This document shows, piece after piece, positions 1-5,007 of a stretch of DNA of 5,007 bases. The stretch comes from Planctomycetota bacterium (GTDB taxonomy: Bacteria; Planctomycetota; Brocadiia; SM23-32), in NCBI GenBank assembly GCA_018400625.1, contig JAGYMJ010000505.1, positions 1 through 5,007 on the forward strand. The letters run 5' to 3'. The notes under the pieces were generated by a model. The model was not told the DNA's origin. It searched no databases and saw nothing but the letters and a program-made list of their open reading frames with translations. Every line of letters starts with the position of its first letter. Position 1 is the stretch's first letter. Both the position numbers and the translations under genes were made by a program.

Positions 1-89
1 AGTGCAAATTTTCTGATCAAACCCGTCAGTAAAAGAGAAGAAAGAAAGGCAAGGGAGAAAGCAATGATAATAATAGTTTGCATATCCAT
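1..89 (-). CDS. Partial membrane protein, N-terminus only; possibly MraY/WecA/TagO-type transferase
   Basis: Only the first 29 codons are in the window; the gene continues past the left edge. Reading on the minus strand, ATG at 89-87 opens a frame without a stop. It encodes a short polar start, a hydrophobic segment rich in I, L, F, S and A (about residues 5-25), and then an LTGLIRKFA-like end. A first transmembrane helix followed by an L-x-x-L-I/V-R-K/R-x-A turn is typical of the N-terminus of polyprenyl-phosphate sugar-1-phosphate transferases (MraY/WecA/TagO, glycosyltransferase family 4). The fragment is too short to exclude another membrane protein. The start lies one base after the ricT stop. 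A GGAG (94-97) overlapping the last ricT codon sits 4 nt from this ATG and 10 nt from a second in-frame ATG at 83-81, so either could be used. The tight junction implies co-transcription and probable translational coupling with ricT. Confidence 0.6.
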   Translation of the reverse strand, partial: MDMQTIIIIAFSLAFLSSLLLTGLIRKFA

Positions 90-90
90 T

Positions 91-879
91 TTACTCCGTC
101 TTGAGTTCCTTCACACTGAACGTTTTTTCTGTCTTATCGGGAAAACGCACATTAACCGTCTGTGCTATTACATCATAGGAGATAACGGTACCTTTCCCGT
201 TGGCCGTATCAACTTTTTTGCCCCGTCGGGGGAGATGCTTTTTTAACTCCTTGTAGGTTCCTTCTTCAAACCGCAGACAGCACTTGAGCCGTCCGCAGCA
301 TCCACTGATTTTCGCCGGATCTAAAGTCGATTTCTGGTTTTTAGCCGATTTGATGGAGACGGGCTTCAGCGCACGCAAGAAAGTATGACAGCACAGGTTG
401 CGTCCGCATGGCCCATATTCGCCCAATAACCGCGCTTCATCGCGAACCCCGATCTGCCGCATCTCTATGCGGGTCTTGTAATGCTGCGCCAGTTCTTTAA
501 CAAGCGCACGGAAATCAACGCGACTTTCTGCAAAGAAAAAGAAGATGATTTTATGCCCGCCAAAAAGGTGCTCCGCCTTGATTAATTTCATGGGCAGATT
601 CAGCTTCTCTATGAGCTTCTCACAACGTTCAAACTCCTCCTTTTCATTCACTTCCTGAATTTCTTTTAAGGTATCATAGTCCTTGGATTCAGCCTTACGC
701 AGTATTTCCCCCTTTGCCTGGACGTCTTTAACCTTAACCCGTGCGACCACAACCCCCCATTCCACTCCGCGTTTGGTGCGTATAATAACAGGATCCCCAG
801 GGGCTAAAGTAAAACCCTTAACCGTAAAATAGTCCATCTCCCCCATCGCACCATAATGTATTGCCACTTCCTTAGCCAT
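91..879 (-). CDS. ricT: RicT/YaaT-family PSP1-domain iron-sulfur protein
   Basis: This 262-aa protein matches the PSP1 C-terminal family (Bacillus YaaT/RicT, about 275 aa) over its whole length. Recognisable blocks are RGVEWGVVVA (38-46), VDFRALVKELA (121-131), the very conserved TRIEMRQIGVRDEARLLG (136-153), GPCGRNLCC (156-164) and ISGCCGRLKCCLRFE (191-205). Cysteines C158, C163, C164, C195, C200 and C201 are the family's conserved set; C194 is extra relative to Bacillus. In B. subtilis RicT forms a complex with RicA and RicF that carries [4Fe-4S] clusters and directs RNase Y-dependent RNA maturation. Here neither partner is in view, so the same job is an inference. The ATG at 879 is preferred because the N-terminus aligns with the Bacillus start and AAGGG (889-893) lies 9 nt upstream. 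It is the first gene of a leftward unit with the partial membrane protein gene. Confidence 0.93.
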   Translation of the reverse strand: MAKEVAIHYGAMGEMDYFTVKGFTLAPGDPVIIRTKRGVEWGVVVARVKVKDVQAKGEILRKAESKDYDTLKEIQEVNEKEEFERCEKLIEKLNLPMKLIKAEHLFGGHKIIFFFFAESRVDFRALVKELAQHYKTRIEMRQIGVRDEARLLGEYGPCGRNLCCHTFLRALKPVSIKSAKNQKSTLDPAKISGCCGRLKCCLRFEEGTYKELKKHLPRRGKKVDTANGKGTVISYDVIAQTVNVRFPDKTEKTFSVKELKTE

Positions 880-910
880 AAGCTGGAACCCTTAGTTGGT
901 TATGAACCTT

Positions 911-953
911 TTCAGCACGGCTCATCGTCTGTTTTAAATAAAGCTGCACCGAA
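911..953 (-). promoter_or_regulatory. Possible stem-loop in the ricT mRNA leader
   Basis: In the minus-strand transcript, UUCGGUGCAGC (953-943) can pair with GCCGUGCUGAA (921-911). This gives seven Watson-Crick pairs, three G-U pairs and one A-C mismatch, with a 21-nt loop between. The G-U pairs work only on the minus-strand RNA, where they would fall in the predicted ricT leader. It ends about 31 nt before the start codon, so it leaves the ribosome binding site free. It resembles no riboswitch class I recognise. Confidence 0.25.
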
Positions 954-989
954 CAGAATGATTGAATTTAGATCAAAAAGCCTTATAGA

Positions 990-1018
990 ATTGTAAAGGC
1001 TCAGGACGACAAATTCAA
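990..1018 (-). promoter_or_regulatory. Predicted sigma70-type promoter for ricT
   Basis: On the minus strand, TTGAAT (1018-1013) and TACAAT (995-990) are separated by exactly 17 bp. They match the consensus at 4/6 and 5/6 positions. Transcription would start near 983, giving a leader of about 104 nt before the ricT ATG. The -35 hexamer lies in the centre of an inverted repeat (1006-1025), so a protein bound there would be expected to affect this promoter. The call rests on motif match and position only. Confidence 0.45.
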
Positions 1019-1025
1019 ATGTCGT
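1006..1025. repeat. Inverted repeat ACGACA-N8-TGTCGT between divergent promoters
   Basis: This is a perfect 6-bp inverted repeat with an 8-nt AT-rich centre. Outside it, 1000-1002 CTC pairs with 1028-1030 GAG, giving an imperfect stem of up to 11 pairs with a bulged A and two G-T pairs. It covers the ricT -35 box and ends next to the dinG -35 box. That is where an operator would be expected, though the sequence matches no operator I can name. Confidence 0.5.
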
Positions 1026-1054
1026 TTGAGAACAGAGGATATTCAGGCTAAAAT
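1026..1054 (+). promoter_or_regulatory. Predicted sigma70-type promoter for dinG
   Basis: TTGAGA (1026-1031) and TAAAAT (1049-1054) are 17 bp apart, each matching the consensus at 5 of 6 positions. Transcription would begin near 1061, leaving a leader of about 130-140 nt before the dinG start. The -10 box lies inside the inverted repeat GATATT-N8-AATATC (1038-1057). This promoter and the ricT promoter run in opposite directions with their -35 boxes only 7 bp apart, so they may share control. Confidence 0.5.
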
Positions 1055-1057
1055 ATC
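1038..1057. repeat. Inverted repeat GATATT-N8-AATATC over the dinG -10 box
   Basis: This is a second perfect 6-bp inverted repeat with an 8-nt spacer, centred 32 bp (about three helical turns) from the one at 1006-1025. The half-sites differ in sequence from the first repeat, so a common binding protein is not implied by sequence. AT-rich repeats of this length can arise by chance around a -10 element. Confidence 0.35.
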
Positions 1058-1190
1058 GTTTCCAGACGGGTTTATTGATAATTCATCAGTGAACCACGTG
1101 TCACAAGGGCACGGTGGGGTAGAAAGCGACCTATTTCTCTGAATACTTAGGGTTGGGGAGCCTGTCCGTTTTAAGCATGTCTAAAAAAAA

Positions 1191-4070
1191 ATGGAGAAAA
1201 TGACCATTCCACAGAAAAAACTAAAGTTTATTTCTTTCATCACAACAGGCCCTCTCCCGCATAACGACAGCATTATGGAGACGGCTTTTGTCAGCATTGA
1301 AAGCGGACAGGAGGTTGATTATCAAACATTTTTGGCCAATCCGGGCGAGATCCCCCTCACCACGCAGAAGTTGACGGGATTGAACCACGATCGTGTAGCC
1401 GGCAAAAAAGGGCCGAGGGAAGTGACGGGAAAAATGCTCTCAGAGCTTGAAACCGGCCCCGTCGTGGTGCATGACGCTGCAATGTTTAATGATTTCCTCC
1501 AAGAATTGCACCTGCACCCACCGCGGCCGCTGTTCGACAGCCTGGAATTGGCGGAAATTATTTTTCCTGAGTCTTCAGATTTTTCCCTGACCGCGGTGGC
1601 GGACAGGTTAGGAATTGAACCTGTTAAAATGCACAGAGGGCTTGATCTGGCCCGTCTTACCCGCACCGTCTGGGAAAAACTTTGTGAGAAGGCCGGCCAT
1701 TTACCTCACCAGGTATTGAAAGCCCTGTGCGAGCTTGCCCACACCAGCAACGCCGAATTAGAGGATGTGCTCACAAGAATCACCAATGAAAACCTGGGTT
1801 TCAAACTTTCTTCCGAGAATGAAACGCCGGATATCGGTGATATATTTAACAGCCATACCCATATATTTACAAAGGCACAACAATATAATGAATTGGAGCC
1901 GAAAGACGAACCGCTCGACACCGACAAGATACGCGCCATGTTCAAAAAAGACGGCGCCATTGGCCGTCATCTTCCCCATTTCGAACCGCGTGAGGAACAG
2001 ATGGAAATGGCGGGAATTGTCTGTGAGGCATTGAATCAGGGCCAACACCTGATGTGCGAAGCAGGCACCGGCACCGGAAAATCCATGGCTTACCTTCTGC
2101 CGGCGATAGCCTGGGCGAGGCAAAATGAAGATAAAATTATTGTATCAACAAACACAAAAAATCTTCAGCAGCAATTATATGAAAAAGACATCCCTTTCCT
2201 GAAAAAACTGCTGGGGAGCCGATTTCAAACCGCCCTGCTCAAAGGAAGACGCAACTATCTGTGTTTAAGACGTTTTCTTAACCTTATCGAATATCATAAA
2301 AATGAGCTTTCCGACCCCTCGGACGCAGAAACGCTCATGCCGGTGCTCACATGGTCGGCGGCAACTCAAACCGGAGATATATCCGAATGTTCCGGATTCC
2401 TGAAACAGAGACGGGCGGGGGCTCTGATGGCTTTGATCACCGCAACCGGCGATGAATGTACCGGGCGAAGCTGCCGGTTCTACAACAAATGTTTCATCAG
2501 GAAGGCCCGCACACTGGCCCAGCTCGCCGACCTGATAGTGGTGAATCATGCCCTGGCCTTTGCGGACGTAACTCTTGACAAACCGTATCTGCCCAGGGAA
2601 AGGTGCATAGTCTTTGATGAAGCTCACAACATCGAACAAGTGGCAACCGAGGCGGCTTCGGTGGTTTCAGACAGCCTCAGCTTCTACCGTATCTGCCGCC
2701 GTCTGTGGTACCAGAAGAAAAACGGCGCGGGCAGCGGCATGGTATCAATCCTTATGAATATGATCAATAAACATTTCCCGGAATCCGGCCCGCTTGCACG
2801 TGATACGTCAATGGAAATGGCAAGAGGAGTCGTCGAAGCTGCCGATGAGCTTGCAGAAACGGCAAGAAATTTTTTCGACAGACTGTCTGAACCCTTCCAG
2901 TACCGCCAACAGAACGAGTACAGAATAATGCTGGAGGAATGCCGCCCGCCTATAAAGGCGGAAGGCGAAATCGGTGATATGGCGGAGATGCTCATCGAAT
3001 CCGGCAAATTGCTTCAAAGCCGGATAAACAATCTGGTCGAATGCGTAGAGGCTCATGAGGAAACTTTCGACAAAGCACCTGAATTTATTCAGGATTTGTC
3101 GGGACAAAAAAACAGACTGACCGAGGCGATGGAAAATCTTGAGTTTATCCTTAAAAGGGAGAATGAAAACTATGTCTATTGGCTTCAACGGGTCCAAAGG
3201 GGAAAACGTAATTTTTACGGATTGCAGGCGGCCCCCCTGGAGATCGGCCAATTCATGCGCACTTTTTTCTTCGATGAAATGCGGTCCGTTATCCTTACAT
3301 CGGCCACGCTCAGAGTCAACCGCAAATTTGATTATATTAAAGAGCGATTAGGCGCCGACCATCTGGATGAAGAACGCCTGCTCTGCACGGATTTCGGATC
3401 GCCCTTTGATTTCCAGCACCAGGCCATGCTATGCGTGCCAACTTTCCTGCCCGACGCAGGCGGTCAACGTGATATGACCTATGATGAGGAACTCGCTTCT
3501 TTTCTGATTGACTTGCTGCGCGGCACGGCCGGCCGTTCCCTGGTGCTGTTCACCTCTTATTCACTGCTCAACACGGTTTATGAAAGGATTAAAAGTCCGC
3601 TGGAGTCCGTAAACGTCCCTTTGCTGGCCCAGGGGCGCGACGGAAGCAGGGCCACACTCACCAAATTGTTCAAGGAAAATGTGGGCTCGGTTCTGCTGGG
3701 AACCCAGAGCTTCTGGGAAGGTGTCGATGTGCTGGGCGAAAGTCTGAGCTGCTTAGTATTGACAAAATTGCCGTTCCATGTTTTTACAGACCCGTTAGTT
3801 CAGGGAAGAATTCAGCATTTACGTGACCATGGCATCGATCCTTTCAGACATTATACGTTACCGGAAGCAATCGTCAACTTCCGGCAAGGCTTTGGACGTC
3901 TGATTCGGCACCGAAATGATCGTGGTATTGTCGTCGTCACCGACAAACGTCTGGTGACCAAATCTTATGGGCGCGGTTTCCTTAGCGACATACCGACCCG
4001 GCATCAGATTTTTAAAAGCCGCGACCCCTTGATTTTAGCTGTAAAGCGTTTTTTGAAGAAAAATAAATAA
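1191..4070 (+). CDS. dinG: DinG-family Fe-S DNA helicase with degenerate N-terminal DEDDh exonuclease domain
   Basis: This 959-aa protein is a superfamily 2, XPD/DinG-type 5'-3' DNA helicase. An exonuclease fold (about 10-165) precedes a linker and a full helicase (about 246-955). Helicase motifs are intact: Q-motif region EEQ (268-270), Walker A AGTGTGKS (291-298), DEAH (476-479), SAT (704-706), QSFWEGVD (839-846) and QGFGRLIR (899-906). Four cysteines, C358 and C423-x4-C428-x5-C434, match the Fe-S ligand pattern of E. coli DinG. The exonuclease domain keeps its frame (TTG 18-20, LTG 61-63, H148) but lacks the catalytic acids: S15 and I17 replace the DxE pair, F99 the motif II Asp and L153 the motif III Asp. 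The usual role is unwinding R-loops and forked DNA in repair; exonuclease activity is not expected. The start is uncertain: in-frame TAA at 1182-1184 blocks extension, the ATG at 1191 has no Shine-Dalgarno, and ATG at 1200 has GGAG (1193-1196) only 3 nt away. Confidence 0.93.
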   Translation: MEKMTIPQKKLKFISFITTGPLPHNDSIMETAFVSIESGQEVDYQTFLANPGEIPLTTQKLTGLNHDRVAGKKGPREVTGKMLSELETGPVVVHDAAMFNDFLQELHLHPPRPLFDSLELAEIIFPESSDFSLTAVADRLGIEPVKMHRGLDLARLTRTVWEKLCEKAGHLPHQVLKALCELAHTSNAELEDVLTRITNENLGFKLSSENETPDIGDIFNSHTHIFTKAQQYNELEPKDEPLDTDKIRAMFKKDGAIGRHLPHFEPREEQMEMAGIVCEALNQGQHLMCEAGTGTGKSMAYLLPAIAWARQNEDKIIVSTNTKNLQQQLYEKDIPFLKKLLGSRFQTALLKGRRNYLCLRRFLNLIEYHKNELSDPSDAETLMPVLTWSAATQTGDISECSGFLKQRRAGALMALITATGDECTGRSCRFYNKCFIRKARTLAQLADLIVVNHALAFADVTLDKPYLPRERCIVFDEAHNIEQVATEAASVVSDSLSFYRICRRLWYQKKNGAGSGMVSILMNMINKHFPESGPLARDTSMEMARGVVEAADELAETARNFFDRLSEPFQYRQQNEYRIMLEECRPPIKAEGEIGDMAEMLIESGKLLQSRINNLVECVEAHEETFDKAPEFIQDLSGQKNRLTEAMENLEFILKRENENYVYWLQRVQRGKRNFYGLQAAPLEIGQFMRTFFFDEMRSVILTSATLRVNRKFDYIKERLGADHLDEERLLCTDFGSPFDFQHQAMLCVPTFLPDAGGQRDMTYDEELASFLIDLLRGTAGRSLVLFTSYSLLNTVYERIKSPLESVNVPLLAQGRDGSRATLTKLFKENVGSVLLGTQSFWEGVDVLGESLSCLVLTKLPFHVFTDPLVQGRIQHLRDHGIDPFRHYTLPEAIVNFRQGFGRLIRHRNDRGIVVVTDKRLVTKSYGRGFLSDIPTRHQIFKSRDPLILAVKRFLKKNK

Positions 4071-4073
4071 TTA

Positions 4074-4100
4074 TTGAACATTCTTTTCTGTTCTTATACT
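4074..4100 (+). promoter_or_regulatory. Weak candidate promoter for the lipoprotein gene
   Basis: TTGAAC (4074-4079) and TATACT (4095-4100) match the consensus at 4/6 and 5/6 positions, but the 15-bp spacer is short. An inverted repeat GAACA-N8-TGTTC (4076-4093) overlaps the -35 element. If used, it would start transcription near 4107 and make the downstream T-tract part of the leader. Read-through from dinG is an equally good explanation for expression. Confidence 0.22.
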
Positions 4101-4103
4101 AAG

Positions 4104-4132
4104 CTAAGAGTTAGACGGGTTTTTCTTTTTTT
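4104..4132 (+). terminator. Weak candidate intrinsic terminator after dinG
   Basis: A short hairpin CTAA-GAG-TTAG (4104-4114) is followed after ACGGG by a T-rich tract (4120-4132, 12 T in 13 bases). The stem is only 4 bp and AT-rich, and the gap to the T-tract is 5 nt, so termination is likely to be partial at best. The alternative pairing TCTTA (4092-4096) with TAAGA (4105-4109) competes with it. The tract lies 34 nt or more after the dinG stop. Confidence 0.25.
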
Positions 4133-4143
4133 ACTGTTACAAT

Positions 4144-4149
4144 AGGAGG
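4144..4149 (+). promoter_or_regulatory. Perfect Shine-Dalgarno AGGAGG deciding the lipoprotein start
   Basis: AGGAGG is the full consensus and the strongest ribosome binding site in the window. Exactly 7 nt separate it from ATT at 4157-4159. No ATG, GTG or TTG lies within the usual spacing in the open frame, so this site is the main evidence for non-canonical initiation at ATT. Confidence 0.75.
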
Positions 4150-4156
4150 CTTAGCC

Positions 4157-5007
4157 ATTTTTAAGAGAAAGAAAGTCGTTAAACAGTTAGCAGGAGGAGT
4201 ATTTTCAGGATTTGCAGCCGTCGCATTACTGACAGGTTGCCAGCCGCAGGAACCAGACGGGGGGGAAGAATTCGGTATAGAAGAACGTGAAGAACAACCA
4301 TGGACTGAAGAGGCGCCTGAACAGGCGGAACCGGAAGAAGCGCCGGCAATGCCGGCTCCGGATCAGGAACCGGACGAGAACGGAGAGGAGGAAATGGAAA
4401 TGGATATCGATATGGAGGCACTGCAGCAGGATATGCCCGAGCCGGAGGAAGTCGATATCGAAGACCCCGACAGAGAACCCGAAGATGTTCTGGCCACTGT
4501 TGGAGGTGAAGATATTATCCTTCAGGACCTCTACGACGAATTTGCTTTGATCCCCGTCCAGCACCAACAGCAATTGCAGCACAGGCAGCACCGTTTGCTT
4601 GAATCCATGATCCAGCAGAAATTACTGGTTCAGAGGGCGGAAGAATTGAAGATAGACGAGTCTGACGCTTACAAGGAACTGGTGGATGAATTCAAGGAGT
4701 CACCGATGGCTGACCAGTTGGATGAGCAAGAAATTGAACAATCCGCCCTCATGGAAGCTCTGCTGCAAAAAGAAGTGGTCGAAAAAGTCGATATTCCGGA
4801 AGAAGAAATGAAAGAAGTCTTTGAACAATACCAACAGATGATGCCGGAAGATGCTGATTTTGAGGAGATGAAACCGCAAATCAAACAGTTAATGCTGCGT
4901 GACCACGTGGACGATTATATTCAAAAGCTTTATACCGAAGCCGAGATAGAGCTTGATGAAGAATGGATGGAAGAAAAAGAAGCTGAAGAACGTGAAGCGC
5001 AGCCGCA
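4157..5007 (+). CDS. Acidic lipoprotein with SurA N-terminal-like chaperone module, 3'-partial, apparent ATT start
   Basis: The frame is open from 4157 to the window edge (283 codons, no stop). The first residues form a classic lipoprotein signal: basic FKRKKVVKQ (2-10), a hydrophobic stretch (11-24) and lipobox LTGC with C28 as the lipidated residue. Q29 at +2 favours the outer membrane by the E. coli sorting rule. Residues 29-110 are a linker in which 36 of 82 residues are D or E and two are basic. From V111 a SurA/PrsA-type chaperone module follows: ATVGGEDI (113-120, family A-x-V-N-G-x-x-I with N replaced by G), LLESMIQQKLLVQRAEEL, then PEEEMKEVFEQYQQ (from 214). This runs almost directly into FEEMKPQIKQ and YTEAEIEL, the usual end of such proteins, with no room for a parvulin domain between. 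A charged EEW...AEERE tail is cut by the edge. Likely a periplasm-facing chaperone for envelope proteins; this function is inferred. A codon 38 bases upstream (TAG 4112-4114) closes the frame. Confidence 0.82.
   Translation, partial: MFKRKKVVKQLAGGVFSGFAAVALLTGCQPQEPDGGEEFGIEEREEQPWTEEAPEQAEPEEAPAMPAPDQEPDENGEEEMEMDIDMEALQQDMPEPEEVDIEDPDREPEDVLATVGGEDIILQDLYDEFALIPVQHQQQLQHRQHRLLESMIQQKLLVQRAEELKIDESDAYKELVDEFKESPMADQLDEQEIEQSALMEALLQKEVVEKVDIPEEEMKEVFEQYQQMMPEDADFEEMKPQIKQLMLRDHVDDYIQKLYTEAEIELDEEWMEEKEAEEREAQP

Larger units (their letters stand above)
880..1190. other. Divergent intergenic region
   Basis: These 311 bp separate the ricT and dinG start codons and carry no convincing gene. 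They hold the two predicted promoters, the two 6-N8-6 inverted repeats and the ricT leader hairpin. The dinG leader half (1061-1190) also has a bulged 7-bp stem at 1094-1117 (CCACGTG with CACGGTGG, loop of 9), and a run of nine A at 1183-1191 directly before or across the dinG start. I see no tRNA or recognisable ncRNA here. Confidence 0.6.
4071..4156. other. Gap between dinG and the lipoprotein gene
   Basis: These 86 bp contain the weak promoter, the GAACA-N8-TGTTC inverted repeat, the weak hairpin with T-tract and the AGGAGG site. Stops occur in the lipoprotein frame at 4112-4114, so the gene cannot extend upstream of that point. Nothing else is recognisable. Confidence 0.6.

Noticed and set aside
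64..246. 60-codon plus-strand frame opposite the ricT 3' end and its neighbour
   Set aside because: It is antisense to the conserved RicT C-terminus and the start of the next gene, has no ribosome site, and its product shows no family features.
944..956. CTG-N7-CAG resembling a LexA box upstream of dinG
   Set aside because: The enterobacterial box needs CTG-N10-CAG, and the site is upstream of the predicted dinG promoter. SOS control of this dinG is not supported.
975..1000. Terminator-like GCCTT-N11-AAGGC followed by TTTTT on the minus strand
   Set aside because: The stem is only 5 bp, its left arm is upstream of the predicted ricT start site and contains the -10 region, and no gene lies upstream to be terminated.
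1094..1117. Hairpin CCACGTG / CACGGTGG in the dinG leader as a terminator or riboswitch
   Set aside because: It has a bulge, a 9-nt loop and no T-run, and matches no known leader class; similar stems occur by chance in 300 bp.
1322..3351. Several 70-147 codon frames on both strands within dinG
   Set aside because: All lie wholly inside a gene with intact helicase motifs, in other frames, and their translations are compositionally odd with no recognisable motifs.
4076..4093. GAACA-N8-TGTTC as a Gram-positive-type LexA site
   Set aside because: That operator has GAAC-N4-GTTC; the spacing here is wrong and the host looks Gram-negative.
4179..4884. Frames on both strands within the lipoprotein gene, including proline/leucine- and arginine-rich ones
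   Set aside because: They are shadows of the GAA/GAG/CCG-rich acidic linker; their skewed composition follows from that codon use. The frame with the lipobox and SurA-like module is the credible one.
1..5007. CRISPR arrays, tRNA or rRNA genes, insertion sequences, phage genes
   Set aside because: I saw no regularly spaced direct repeats, cloverleaf sequences, transposase-like frames or terminal inverted repeats in the window.

Overview
The window looks like an ordinary chromosomal stretch from a Gram-negative bacterium of intermediate GC. A Desulfobacterota (deltaproteobacterial) host is the best guess. The reasons are a RicT/PSP1 protein together with an OM-type lipoprotein that has a SurA-like chaperone module, and a DinG helicase carrying an N-terminal exonuclease-type domain. 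This placement is inferred from gene content and was not tested by any search.

Layout: two transcription units diverge from a 311-bp intergenic region (880-1190). On the minus strand, ricT (91-879) is followed after one base by the first 29 codons of a membrane protein that runs off the left edge. That fragment resembles the start of an MraY/WecA/TagO-type phospho-sugar transferase. On the plus strand there is a large dinG-type helicase gene (to 4070). After an 86-bp gap comes a 3'-truncated lipoprotein gene (4157 to the right edge). No conventional start codon opens this last gene. It appears to begin at an ATT placed 7 nt after a perfect AGGAGG.

The intergenic region holds a plausible sigma70-type promoter for each direction (17-bp spacers in both) and two inverted repeats of the same 6-N8-6 geometry, one over each promoter. 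The ricT leader can also form a GU-rich stem-loop.

The four genes do not form an obvious single pathway. RicT belongs to an Fe-S complex linked in Bacillus to RNA processing, DinG is an Fe-S DNA helicase, and the other two belong to the cell envelope. The most notable points are the probable ATT start, the loss of every catalytic acid in the DinG exonuclease domain while all helicase and Fe-S motifs are intact, and a SurA-type lipoprotein that seems to lack any parvulin domain. No tRNA, rRNA, CRISPR array, IS element or prophage gene is visible.
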